This document shows, one piece after another, positions 24,092 through 32,439 of a stretch of 64,000 nt of DNA. The stretch's first letter is position 1, and each line of letters starts with the position of its first letter. Where the stretch lies: contig JBCDFA010000003.1 in the NCBI GenBank assembly GCA_039178835.1, positions 1 through 64,000 of the forward strand. Reading direction: 5' to 3'. The notes beneath the pieces were generated by a model. That model made no database searches. It was not told the origin of the DNA and was given only the letters and a program-made list of their open reading frames with translations. The translations under genes were made by a program, and so were the position numbers. This stretch comes from AL-N1 sp039178835 (GTDB lineage: Bacteria; Chloroflexota; Chloroflexia; Chloroflexales; Roseiflexaceae).

Positions 24092-24949
24092 ATGCATGTG
24101 ACGATCATTGGTGTCCCGTATGATCTTGATCACCATCGTAGTGGTATGGGAAATGCCCCACAGACTCTGCTTGACAGGGGTATAATACAACGTATGCATG
24201 CTGTTGGTTTTGCCAATGTGGCACTCGAAATTATCGATGTTGAACTAGATAGCACCACTCAGCAGACTCGCATCAGTCAGGTGCATGCAAGCGTGGCTGC
24301 TGCAGTTGCTCGGGCGCGTTTGGCTGGATCTTTTCCGCTTGTTCTGGGTGGTGATTGCGTGACTGCACTTGGTGTTTTAGCCGGTCTGAACGACTCTGCC
24401 CACACTGGTATTGTTTGGTTTGATGCCCATGGCGATTTTAATACACCAGATACCACGCCGAGTGGTTATATCGGTGGTATGCCTCTTGCAAGTGCTGTTG
24501 GTCGTGGTTTGGCGAGTTTTCGCAACGACATTGGTCTGACCAAACCGCTACCTGAGTCACATGTTGTGTTATGTGGTGTACGTGATCTAGATGTGTTGGA
24601 GCGCCAGGCTCTAGAGTCGTCAGATGTATTGATGTGCACCCCGGCTATGATGCAGCGTGATCAGACTATATGGGATAAAATCCAACAGCGGTTCGATAAT
24701 ACCGCTTTGTATTTGCATATTGATATTGATGTTCTTGATCCAGTGGAGGTTCCTGGTGTAGATTATCCGACTGAACAGGGATTGTCATTGAACGAATTAC
24801 AACACTACATCCAGAAACTTGGCGACGTAAGTACTATATCAGCAGTAGCATTGACCGCTGTGAACCCGGACCGAGACATCGATCATCGCACGGTGAATAC
24901 TGCTATAATAGTTATTGAAACAGTGATGCAAGAAGTATATAAAAGATGA
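24092..24949 (+). CDS. Arginase/agmatinase-family ureohydrolase
   Basis: A binuclear manganese hydrolase of the ureohydrolase family. Metal ligands are seen in GGDC, DAHGDFN and LHIDIDVLDP. The first motif is GGDC rather than the usual GGDH, so one metal-binding histidine is replaced by cysteine, a substitution that may change metal use or substrate. At 285 residues the length is normal. Family members cleave arginine, agmatine, guanidinobutyrate or formiminoglutamate; the sequence does not decide among them. It follows the phosphoesterase gene on the same strand. Confidence 0.82.
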   Translation: MHVTIIGVPYDLDHHRSGMGNAPQTLLDRGIIQRMHAVGFANVALEIIDVELDSTTQQTRISQVHASVAAAVARARLAGSFPLVLGGDCVTALGVLAGLNDSAHTGIVWFDAHGDFNTPDTTPSGYIGGMPLASAVGRGLASFRNDIGLTKPLPESHVVLCGVRDLDVLERQALESSDVLMCTPAMMQRDQTIWDKIQQRFDNTALYLHIDIDVLDPVEVPGVDYPTEQGLSLNELQHYIQKLGDVSTISAVALTAVNPDRDIDHRTVNTAIIVIETVMQEVYKR

Positions 24950-25000
24950 GAGCAACGCAGTTGATAGACTTATGTCGCTCTCGTAGTGGTTGTGACTAGT

Positions 25001-25567
25001 ATGCGTGTTATTACAGGCTCTGCCAAAGGACACAAACTTAAAGCGCCTAAAGGAATGAACACTCGCCCAATGTTAGATCGAGTGAAAGAGGCGCTGTTTT
25101 CTGTACTTGAAGGTTATAATGCTATTCAGGGCCGCGTACTTGATTTGTATGCAGGAACAGGCTCGCTTGGGATTGAGTGCCTTTCGCGTGGGGCTGAGTG
25201 GGCCGATTTTGTGGAACGAAGTGGCCATGTCTGTCGGATTATTCAAGACAACTTGCAGCATACGCATTTGCATGATCAGGGACGTGTTATACAACTGTCT
25301 GTTGAGCGGTTTTTAGCGACAGTGCAGCCCGATCAAAAGTATGCTATAATCACGCTGGATCCACCCTATGCTGACCCAGCAATTCACGATATTATCCGCA
25401 AAATAGCGGAATTGGGGTTACTTGATCATGAAGGTATATTGATAGTTGGTCACTCACCACGGGTTGATCTTGAAGATACGTATGGGCAACTCAATCGTAT
25501 CAAACACCGCCGTTTAGGTGATTCGTGTTTCTCCATTTTTGAACCCGAAACAACACCAAAAACGTAA
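25001..25567 (+). CDS. rsmD: 16S rRNA (guanine-966-N2)-methyltransferase
   Basis: Methylates G966 of 16S rRNA during small-subunit assembly. N-terminal MRVITGSAKGHKLKAPKG and RPMLDRVKEALFSVLE are the RsmD signature; the SAM-binding LDLYAGTGSLGIECLSRGA and catalytic DPPYADP motifs follow. Starting at ATG 25001 gives 188 residues, the usual size. It is paired with coaD 41 bases downstream, a common arrangement. Confidence 0.93.
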   Translation: MRVITGSAKGHKLKAPKGMNTRPMLDRVKEALFSVLEGYNAIQGRVLDLYAGTGSLGIECLSRGAEWADFVERSGHVCRIIQDNLQHTHLHDQGRVIQLSVERFLATVQPDQKYAIITLDPPYADPAIHDIIRKIAELGLLDHEGILIVGHSPRVDLEDTYGQLNRIKHRRLGDSCFSIFEPETTPKT

Positions 25568-25608
25568 ATGGTAATTCTTCTTTTTTGTTGGACTAAGGGG
25601 AAAAAGAC

Positions 25609-26097
25609 GTGACAATAGCGGTCTATCCAGGTAGCTTTGATCCAGTCACAAATGGACATCTGGATATCGCAACCAGAGCATCACGTATCTTTGATACGGT
25701 CATTATGGCTGTCTTTGATAAGCCGGTCAGCAAGAAACCATTGTTTAATGTCGCAGAGCGGTTAGAATTGCTTCGTGAAGCTACTATTGATCTGCCACAT
25801 GTGCAAGTTGACAGTTATTCTATTCTCACTGTTGAATATGCACGGCAAAAAGGTGCACAAGTTATTTTGCGTGGAATGCGAAGTCAGAGTGATTTTGAAC
25901 CGGAATTTCGTATGGCGCAGATAAATCGTACAATTGCACCCGATGTTGAGATTGTCATGTTGATGTCTGATCATGCCTATACGTCGTTTAGTTCAAGCAC
26001 TGTACGTGAACTGGCCTTGTTGGGAGCCGATATCTCATGGTTAGTACCATCACACGTGGCCGTGGCAGTTGAGCGAATGTATGGGCAGCGTGCGTAG
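25609..26097 (+). CDS. coaD: Phosphopantetheine adenylyltransferase
   Basis: Catalyses the fourth step of coenzyme A synthesis, forming dephospho-CoA from phosphopantetheine and ATP. It shows the N-terminal nucleotide-binding YPGSFDPVTNGHLDIATRAS, the RGMRSQSDFEPE loop and the C-terminal YTSFSSSTVRELA (ISSS-like) motif. Length 162 is standard. The start is GTG with AAGGGG upstream. Confidence 0.96.
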   Translation: MTIAVYPGSFDPVTNGHLDIATRASRIFDTVIMAVFDKPVSKKPLFNVAERLELLREATIDLPHVQVDSYSILTVEYARQKGAQVILRGMRSQSDFEPEFRMAQINRTIAPDVEIVMLMSDHAYTSFSSSTVRELALLGADISWLVPSHVAVAVERMYGQRA

Positions 26098-26165
26098 TTA
26101 AATAGGGTAAAACAATGTTGTACTGTATGGAGTGTATTGCAGGATTGGATAGGGGGTGATCTTCT

Positions 26166-26570
26166 ATCGAACTCGATGATTTAATTGATGAATTGGAAGA
26201 TGTCCTTGCTGAAGGTCGTCGAGTCCCGTTTAGCGGTCGATTGATGGTCGATGAAAATCGCATTCTTGATATTATTGACCGGATGCGTGTCTCAGTCCCT
26301 GAAGAACTGAAACAAGCCCGGCGTATCGTAAGTGAGCAGGATCGTTTACTACGTGAAGCGCAGGAGCGTGTCCATCAAGCGATGGAAGAACAAGGTCTAT
26401 TGAAAGCCGTTGAAGAAGAACGATCACGCTTACTTGAGCAGGCTGAACGTGATGCGGCGAATGTTCGTACTGGCGCTGATGACTATGCGCGTCAGGTGCT
26501 TGAAGAGCTAGAACAACGGCTCGAAAAATTGACGCTTAATGTTCAGAATGGTCTGAAAGCGTTACGATAA
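26166..26570 (+). CDS. Conserved coiled-coil protein with apparent AUC start codon
   Basis: A 134-residue protein, helical and charged, with heptad-like stretches from about residue 45 to the end (RRIVSEQDRLLREAQERVHQ; LLEQAERDAANV), resembling the stalk-like or DivIVA-like proteins encoded beside coaD and yceD in many bacteria. The first conserved-looking residues, ELDDLIDELEDVL, are reached only from an ATC codon at 26166. A near-perfect Shine-Dalgarno sequence AGGGGGTGAT (26151-26160) sits at the right distance for that codon, and an in-frame TGA at 26157 excludes upstream starts. The nearest ordinary start, TTG 26193, is 36 bases from the ribosome site. Function is unknown; a division or envelope role would be a guess. 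Confidence 0.75.
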   Translation: MELDDLIDELEDVLAEGRRVPFSGRLMVDENRILDIIDRMRVSVPEELKQARRIVSEQDRLLREAQERVHQAMEEQGLLKAVEEERSRLLEQAERDAANVRTGADDYARQVLEELEQRLEKLTLNVQNGLKALR

Positions 26571-26608
26571 ACAAAAACTTGAATCCCTGGCGCATTTGTT
26601 GCAAATAT

Positions 26609-26637
26609 TTGACAGTATTATAGGCGTGGCCTATAAT
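26609..26637 (+). promoter_or_regulatory. Consensus promoter with overlapping 21-base palindromic operator (yceD-rpmF-fab)
   Basis: TTGACA (26609-26614) and TATAAT (26632-26637) are separated by exactly 17 bases. A perfect palindrome, ATTATAGGC and GCCTATAAT separated by GTG (26617-26637), fills the spacer and ends at the -10 box. It leads into yceD, rpmF and the fatty-acid genes. The position is ideal for a repressor. It does not resemble the FapR operator known from Firmicutes. Confidence 0.8.
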
Positions 26638-26670
26638 ACGCCTTCGTTGTGCGCGGGAGCGCTTATAGAT

Positions 26671-27210
26671 ATGTACCTGAAAAAACAAGTTGATCTACAG
26701 TTTAACGTTGCCCAACTATTGCGAGAACCTGTAGGTGGACGACGTGAATATACATTTGATGAAGAGAAACTACTATTGGATCATGAAATGAGTCTTCAAC
26801 ATATTAAGGGAAATGTACGTTTCACTCGTACACCTAGTGGTGTTTTGACTGATGTGCATGTCCAAGGAGATGTTGAACGTTCATGTACACGCTGCCTCGA
26901 TCAAGTCAGTCAATCGATTGGTTTGCACTTCTGTGATGAGTTTCATTCCAAGATTGAGGTAAATACTGGTGCCTCGTTGCCTCAACCAGATGAAGAGGAT
27001 CCATTCTTCATCAGTGAAAATCATCTCGTTGATGTTGGTCAGGCAATTCGTGAATATACCTTGATTGAATTGCCCATGCAAGCATTGTGTCGGGATGACT
27101 GTAAAGGCCTTTGTCCTACATGTGGTATTAACCTAAATAACACATCGTGTGATTGCCCAAGTGATGAAGAAGATGAACGGTTGAGTATTCTCAAAAATTT
27201 ACTTGATTAA
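26671..27210 (+). CDS. yceD: YceD-family (DUF177) protein
   Basis: DUF177 proteins are encoded just before rpmF in most bacteria and are linked to 23S rRNA and large-subunit maturation. The N-terminal FNVAQLLREPVGGRREYTFDE, CTRCLD and the C-terminal CKGLCPTCGINLN metal-binding-like cluster are typical. I chose ATG 26671 because the family homology starts there and the promoter lies immediately upstream. rpmF follows after 37 bases. Confidence 0.85.
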   Translation: MYLKKQVDLQFNVAQLLREPVGGRREYTFDEEKLLLDHEMSLQHIKGNVRFTRTPSGVLTDVHVQGDVERSCTRCLDQVSQSIGLHFCDEFHSKIEVNTGASLPQPDEEDPFFISENHLVDVGQAIREYTLIELPMQALCRDDCKGLCPTCGINLNNTSCDCPSDEEDERLSILKNLLD

Positions 27211-27247
27211 TATATAAGAGTGTTACCTACAAGGAGCTAGTAGTCCG

Positions 27248-27445
27248 ATGGGAGCTGTACCAAAAACAAAAGTATCTCGCCACCGTCGTGGCAATCGTCG
27301 CCGAAATCAGCGCTTAGAAGCACCTACTCTGGTCACTTGCCCTAGCTGCGGTGCGTTGATGCGTGCACATACTGTGTGTAAAAAGTGCGGCATGTATCGT
27401 GGACGCCAAGTTGTCGAAGTTGATGACTCCGTCGATTTGAGCTAA
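27248..27445 (+). CDS. rpmF: 50S ribosomal protein L32
   Basis: A 65-residue ribosomal protein with the N-terminal AVPKTKVSRHRRGNRR and a zinc-binding CPSC...CKKC pair (C+ form). The ribosome site AAGGAG precedes the ATG. It sits between yceD and fabH as in many bacteria, tying ribosome and fatty-acid genes to one promoter. Confidence 0.97.
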   Translation: MGAVPKTKVSRHRRGNRRRNQRLEAPTLVTCPSCGALMRAHTVCKKCGMYRGRQVVEVDDSVDLS

Positions 27446-27465
27446 TTTCTTTCAGAATGACCATG

Positions 27466-27503
27466 GAAAGGGCTGTTGGCATATTTTCGCTAATAGCCCT
27501 TTC
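27466..27503 (+). terminator. Hairpin after rpmF, weak terminator or attenuator
   Basis: GAAAGGGCTGTT (27466-27477) pairs with AATAGCCCTTTC (27492-27503), one pair being G-U. Only a short mixed sequence follows instead of a T run, so it may attenuate transcription or protect mRNA rather than stop polymerase. Confidence 0.6.
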
Positions 27504-27602
27504 ATCTTGCTGCACACCTTTGCTCATTGTTATACTGTACTGAGACAGTTGTAACATATGTTAAAGTGGTAATATTGTCACTTTTACTCGGAGGATGGCA
27601 TC

Positions 27603-28610
27603 GTGAATTATGCGGCAATAACTGGCTGGGGCATGGCACTGCCCGAGCGTGTAGTGACAAATGATGATATAGCACAGTTGGTAGACACTTCCGATGAATG
27701 GATACAAACACGCACTGGTATCCGTGAACGACGGGTTGCCTTGCCTGGTGAACAAACCTCCACTTTTGCGACCAAAGCAGGCCAACGGGCCCTGACTCAG
27801 TCTGGCCTTTCCCCCCAAGACATTGATTTGGTCGTCTTAGCCACCTGTACACCGGATCGCCCTTTTCCGGCGACAGCATGTACGGTGCAATCCAATCTTG
27901 GTATTCCTTCTGGGGCTGTGGCTTTTGATGTTGTAGCTGCCTGTAGTGGTTTTGTTTATGGTTTGCAGGTCGCTACCAGTATGCTCCGTTCTGGCGCTGC
28001 GCATAATGTCCTTTTTATTGCGGCTGATATTTTTACTCACTATATTAATTGGCAAGACCGTAATACTTGTGTGCTCTTTGGTGATGGTGCGGGCGCTGTT
28101 GTGTTACAAGCCAGCCGGGAAGCCTATGGCCAGTTGTCGTGTGTGTTAGGGTCTGCTGGTGAGCACGAAGATTTGATGGCGGTTGAGGTTGGTGGTACAC
28201 GCTTGCCCTCAACTCCCGAACTGCTTGAGGAAGGCCGCCAGTATGTCTACATGCAGGGCCGCGAAATATTTAAGTATGCAGTTCGTGATATGGCAGCTTC
28301 TTCGCTGCAAGCTGTCGAACAAGCTGGTCTTCAGCCATCTGATATTGCACTGGTTATACCACATCAGGCCAATCTCCGAATTATTGAGGCTATTGCAAAA
28401 CGGCTGGGCATGCCACGCGAAAATATCTTTGTTAACTTGGAACACTACGGAAACACATCAGCAGCAAGTGTCCCGATTGCACTTGTAGAAGCGGTTGAAC
28501 AGGGGCGTATCAAAGATGGCGACTACGTATTGCTTACGGCTTTTGGTGGTGGGCTGACATGGGGCTCGTCAGTGGTGCGCTGGGGATGTGATGGTCTGAT
28601 TTCCCGCTGA
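27603..28610 (+). CDS. fabH: 3-oxoacyl-ACP synthase III
   Basis: Starts fatty-acid synthesis by condensing an acyl-CoA primer with malonyl-ACP. The thiolase-fold catalytic triad is visible: Cys in VVAACSGFVYG, His in VIPHQANLRI and Asn in HYGNTSAAS. The N-terminal DTSDEWIQTRTGIRERR is characteristic. Length 335 is normal. The start is GTG with GGAGG upstream. It precedes fabD and a fabG-like gene. Confidence 0.95.
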   Translation: MNYAAITGWGMALPERVVTNDDIAQLVDTSDEWIQTRTGIRERRVALPGEQTSTFATKAGQRALTQSGLSPQDIDLVVLATCTPDRPFPATACTVQSNLGIPSGAVAFDVVAACSGFVYGLQVATSMLRSGAAHNVLFIAADIFTHYINWQDRNTCVLFGDGAGAVVLQASREAYGQLSCVLGSAGEHEDLMAVEVGGTRLPSTPELLEEGRQYVYMQGREIFKYAVRDMAASSLQAVEQAGLQPSDIALVIPHQANLRIIEAIAKRLGMPRENIFVNLEHYGNTSAASVPIALVEAVEQGRIKDGDYVLLTAFGGGLTWGSSVVRWGCDGLISR

Positions 28611-28784
28611 CGTTTGTGTGAAATATGAGTGAAGCGAGACGTAATTGTCATTTTTTCCTATTATCTGATTGTGTATCATTATGCTACGATGAAACTGGCA
28701 TGAAATTGCGTTTTTACTGCTGACAGTTAGTAACGTGATAGAGCATAGATCAATATTCAAACAAAAAATGGTAGGGTCAATAAC

Positions 28785-29777
28785 GTGAAAACGGCATTTG
28801 TTTTTCCAGGTCAAGGTTCGCAAATCGTTGGTATGGGTCGTGATTTGTACCAGGCATCGCCAGCTGCTCGTGTTATCTTTGAAGAAGCTGATGATACGCT
28901 TGGTTTTTCATTATCAGAACTTTGTTTTGAGGGACCTGAAGAGAAGTTAACAGCTACAGAGAATGCTCAGCCTGCTATTCTCACCGTAAGTATGGCGCTT
29001 CTTGTTGTGCTGGCGATGGAGGCTAAGACGACTGGAATAGTCTCTGGTAGTTCATCATTTGTAGCGGGACATAGTTTAGGTAAGTTTTCTGCACTGGTTT
29101 CGGCCAAGGCACTCGATTTTGCCAATGCGCTTAAGTTGGTACGCCGCCGTGGCGAGTTAATGGCATCTGCCGATAAGGGAACTATGGCGGCTGTGATTGG
29201 GCTGAAAGAGGAGGTGCTGGAGCAGGTCTGCAATGAAGCATCGACTGATGATGAGCCGGTTGTGGTTGCCAATTACAATGCCCCTGGACAACTGGTTATT
29301 AGTGGTGCTACTGCCTCTGTCGAAAAAGCAGTGGAGCTGGCCCGTGCACAAGGAGCCAAACGCGTGATGCCGTTGAAGGTCAACGCTGCGTTTCATTCCC
29401 CACTGATGCGCGATGCAGCATCGGGTTTGGCTGAAGCGGCCAGCAAAGTACCCATTAAAAATGCTCAGGTCCCCGTCGTTTCTAACGTGACAGCAACTCC
29501 TCTCAAGTATGCACCCCGTATTCGTCGTGAGTTGGCGACACAGGTAACCGCACCTGTTCGTTGGATTGCTTCTGTGCAACATATGGTTGCTTCGGGTGTT
29601 GACACCTTTGTCGAGGTGGGACCTGGGAAGGTGTTGACTGGACTTATCAAACGGATTGCTCCAGAGGCGCGTCTGATTCACATTAGCAGCCTGGAGGACA
29701 TCCGGGCATTTGTGCAGAAAAGGCGCGAAGAAGAAGAGACTAAAACAAAAGACGAACCAGAGCAGAATGGACAGTGA
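28785..29777 (+). CDS. fabD: Malonyl-CoA:ACP transacylase
   Basis: Loads malonyl groups from CoA onto acyl carrier protein. It shows the N-terminal FPGQGSQIVGMG, the nucleophile motif GHSLGKFSAL, the VVANYNAPGQLVISG stretch and the FHSPLM histidine motif. At 330 residues it is slightly long, with a charged C-terminal tail of K and E. It starts with GTG and ends directly against the ATG of the next gene. Confidence 0.95.
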   Translation: MKTAFVFPGQGSQIVGMGRDLYQASPAARVIFEEADDTLGFSLSELCFEGPEEKLTATENAQPAILTVSMALLVVLAMEAKTTGIVSGSSSFVAGHSLGKFSALVSAKALDFANALKLVRRRGELMASADKGTMAAVIGLKEEVLEQVCNEASTDDEPVVVANYNAPGQLVISGATASVEKAVELARAQGAKRVMPLKVNAAFHSPLMRDAASGLAEAASKVPIKNAQVPVVSNVTATPLKYAPRIRRELATQVTAPVRWIASVQHMVASGVDTFVEVGPGKVLTGLIKRIAPEARLIHISSLEDIRAFVQKRREEEETKTKDEPEQNGQ

Positions 29778-30524
29778 ATGGATTTTCGTGATCACAATGT
29801 GATTGTGACCGGCGGCTCGCGTGGAATTGGGCGGGCCGCTGTGCGCATGTTAGCAGAACGTGGGGCCAATGTAGTGGCTTGCTATCGGGTGCGGGCTGAT
29901 GCTGCTGCGGAGACGGTAGCGTCTTGTGAGGAATTCCCAGGTGAGGTTGTTGCTCAGCAGGTAGATGTGCGGCAGCATGAGATAGTCGATGCCCTTGTAG
30001 CAACCACAATGGAGCGTTGGGGGCGGATTGATGTGTTGATTAATTGTGCAGGAAGTGCACTCTATACGTCTTTTTCAGACCTTTCGCTCGAACAGTGGAA
30101 TGAGACGTTGTCGAGTAATCTTGATGGAGTGTACTACGTGTGTAAGGCGGTCCTGCGTCCAATGATGCGTCGTCGCTATGGGCGTATTGTGAACGTTGCT
30201 GCGCTCCACGGCATTGCTGGTGGGCCATATCAGTCGGATTATTCGGCTGCCACAGGTGGTGTACTGGGCCTGACACGAGCCATCTCACGTGAGGCGGCAT
30301 CGTGGAATATCACCGTGAATGCAGTTGCTCCTGGCCTGATCGAAACCGAGATGCTTGATGTTGTGCCGGATGAGCAACGCACCTGGGGTGAGCGGGTCAT
30401 TGCGTTGCAACGAGTTGGCCGACCCGAAGAGGTCGCGGCAGCCATCCTCTTTTTAGCGTCGCCTCTGGCCTCGTATATCACCGGACAGACTTTGTCCGTC
30501 GATGGTGGCTGGCGGATGGCTTGA
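29778..30524 (+). CDS. FabG-like short-chain dehydrogenase with altered catalytic residues
   Basis: By position and fold this is 3-oxoacyl-ACP reductase FabG: the NADP(H)-binding TGGSRGIGRA, NCAG, and C-terminal YITGQTLSVDGGW are intact. However, two of the four catalytic residues are changed. The serine is alanine (Ala142 in NVAALHG) and the lysine of YxxxK is threonine (Tyr155-Ser-Ala-Ala-Thr159). Asn114 and Tyr155 remain. By family knowledge loss of Ser and Lys should greatly reduce reductase activity, so the protein may be non-catalytic, unusual in mechanism, or regulatory. The gene begins at the base after the fabD stop, so it is surely co-transcribed. No frameshift or decay is visible. 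Confidence 0.85.
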   Translation: MDFRDHNVIVTGGSRGIGRAAVRMLAERGANVVACYRVRADAAAETVASCEEFPGEVVAQQVDVRQHEIVDALVATTMERWGRIDVLINCAGSALYTSFSDLSLEQWNETLSSNLDGVYYVCKAVLRPMMRRRYGRIVNVAALHGIAGGPYQSDYSAATGGVLGLTRAISREAASWNITVNAVAPGLIETEMLDVVPDEQRTWGERVIALQRVGRPEEVAAAILFLASPLASYITGQTLSVDGGWRMA

Positions 30525-30699
30525 GCGTAATCGCGCAGTAGTGCATTTTTCCTCAGTACCTCTCTTTTTTTCCAAAAAATCCTCTTTGTTGTGTGGTTCC
30601 AAGTTATTTGCTCAGGAAGCCTATTGTCGGTATGCCTATGCTATAATGCCAATGAAAGCCATTTGATTTGATACTACAGCTATTGCGGGGGCAACAACG

Positions 30700-32373
30700 A
30701 TGTTTGAACCACAAGATAAGGTACGACAGGCACAAGAGCAATGGGAGCAGCAGATGCTCTGGCCGTCACTCGACAAGAAACCTGAACGTGATGCCGCGTT
30801 TATCACGACCTCAAGTGCACCTATTGAGCGGGTCTATACACCGCTTGATTTAGTTGACAACAACTATCTGAATGATATTGCTCATCCTGGTGAGTATCCA
30901 TACACACGTGGCATCCACCCGACCGGCTATCGCGGCAAGATGTGGACGATGCGAATGTTTGCTGGGTTTGGGAGTGCTGAAGAGACGAATGCACGTTTCA
31001 AGTATTTGCTTGAGCAGGGTCAGACAGGTCTGTCGGTTGCGTTTGATATGCCAACATTGTATGGTCGCGATACCGATCATCCCCTGGTCGAGGGTGAATT
31101 TGGCAAGTGTGGTGTAGCTATTTCTTCACTCGCTGATATGGAAATCTTGCTTGATGGTCTGCCGCTTGATGAGGTTAGCACTTCGATGACGATTAATTCC
31201 CCGGCGGCGATGGTCTGGGCGATGTATCTGGTGGTAGCAGAGAAACGCGGTATTCCGCTCAGTGCATTGCGTGGGACATTGCAGAACGATATTCTTAAGG
31301 AATATATCGCCCAGAATGAATATATCTTCCCGCCAGAGCCCTCAATGCGGCTTGTGGTTGATACATTTGAGTTTGGCGCGCAGGAAGTCCCGCAATGGAA
31401 TACAATCTCGATCAGCGGCTATCATATTCGTGAAGCAGGCAGTACGGCGGCGCAGGAGCTGGCATTTACGCTGGCAGATGGCATTGCGTATGTCCAGGCA
31501 GCCGTTGATCGTGGTCTTGATGTCGACGGCATTGCGCCGCGCTTGTCTTTCTTTTTCAATGCGCACAACGATTTCTTCGAAGAGATTGCGAAGTATCGTG
31601 CGGCGCGACGCGTGTGGGCACGCACCATGCGGGAACGTTTTGGTGCTAAGAATCCTCGCTCCTGGTGGCTGCGCTTTCATTCACAAACAGCCGGGTGTTC
31701 GCTTACAGCCCAGCAGCCCGAGATGAACATTGCACGCACAACGATTCAGGCGCTGGCATCTGTGCTTGGTGGCACACAGTCGCTTCACACCAACTCAATG
31801 GACGAGGCGCTGGCACTGCCATCTGAGAAAGCCGCAACCATTGCCTTGCGTACTCAGCAGATCATCGCTGAGGAAAGTGGTGTTACCAATACTGTCGATC
31901 CGCTTGGTGGATCATATTTTGTTGAGGCACTGACAGATCGAATGGAGCAGGAATGTCTGGAGTATTTCCAGAAGATCGATGATCAGGGTGGTGTTATTCC
32001 GGCAATTCGCAATGGATATTTCCAGAACGAGATTGCTGATGCGGCCTACCGCTATCAGCAAGAAATTGATGGCCATGTGCGTGGCATCATTGGTGTGAAT
32101 CAGCAGGTCGTCAAGGCACCGCTAGAGATTCCTATTCTGGAGATGGACCCAGAAGGCGAAACACGTCATCTTGCACGTCTCAATCATGTTCGTACCACAC
32201 GTGATAATGCACTGGTCGAAGAACGATTGTCTGCGCTACGAGCGGCTGCTGAGGGCGATGCAAATATGATGCCCTTGATCCTCGACTGTGTGCGAGCCTA
32301 CGCGACAGTTGGTGAGATGTGTGATGTGTTGCGCGAGGTTTTTGGCGTTCACCAGGAAACGATTGCTGTCTAA
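30700..32373 (+). CDS. Methylmalonyl-CoA mutase, catalytic (large) subunit without B12 domain
   Basis: Interconverts methylmalonyl-CoA and succinyl-CoA with adenosylcobalamin. The 557-residue protein holds the substrate-binding TIM barrel: PYTRGIHPTGYRGKMWTMRM with the conserved tyrosine, TMTINSPAAM, FPPEPSMRLVVD with the CoA-binding arginine, ISISGYHIREAG with the catalytic histidine region, and FHSQTAGCSLTAQQPEMNI. The C-terminal cobalamin-binding domain is absent, so a separate small subunit must exist elsewhere. Retention of the tyrosine and arginine favours methylmalonyl-CoA over isobutyryl-CoA. With acc and mcr at the right edge it fits the 3-hydroxypropionate bi-cycle. An extended TGC-TATAAT element lies at 30639-30647. 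Confidence 0.9.
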   Translation: MFEPQDKVRQAQEQWEQQMLWPSLDKKPERDAAFITTSSAPIERVYTPLDLVDNNYLNDIAHPGEYPYTRGIHPTGYRGKMWTMRMFAGFGSAEETNARFKYLLEQGQTGLSVAFDMPTLYGRDTDHPLVEGEFGKCGVAISSLADMEILLDGLPLDEVSTSMTINSPAAMVWAMYLVVAEKRGIPLSALRGTLQNDILKEYIAQNEYIFPPEPSMRLVVDTFEFGAQEVPQWNTISISGYHIREAGSTAAQELAFTLADGIAYVQAAVDRGLDVDGIAPRLSFFFNAHNDFFEEIAKYRAARRVWARTMRERFGAKNPRSWWLRFHSQTAGCSLTAQQPEMNIARTTIQALASVLGGTQSLHTNSMDEALALPSEKAATIALRTQQIIAEESGVTNTVDPLGGSYFVEALTDRMEQECLEYFQKIDDQGGVIPAIRNGYFQNEIADAAYRYQQEIDGHVRGIIGVNQQVVKAPLEIPILEMDPEGETRHLARLNHVRTTRDNALVEERLSALRAAAEGDANMMPLILDCVRAYATVGEMCDVLREVFGVHQETIAV

Positions 32374-32385
32374 TGATTGTGAGAC

Positions 32386-32421
32386 ATTGGGATGATGCTG
32401 TTATCGTCGCATCATCCCAAT
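32386..32421 (+). other. Perfect 13-pair hairpin between mutase and ATPase genes
   Basis: ATTGGGATGATGC (32386-32398) and GCATCATCCCAAT (32409-32421) pair perfectly around a ten-base loop. There is no T run after it and the ribosome site of the next gene follows almost at once. It may be a processing or stabilising element, a weak terminator, or an operator-like palindrome. Confidence 0.7.
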
Positions 32422-32439
32422 ACGATGGAGAAATAGTAC

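Noticed and set aside
29157..29795. 212-codon minus-strand frame
   Set aside because: It is antisense to fabD, whose motifs are complete.
30624..30647. TTGTCG as -35 box for the mutase promoter
   Set aside because: Only 12 bases separate it from TATAAT; the extended -10 element alone is a better explanation.
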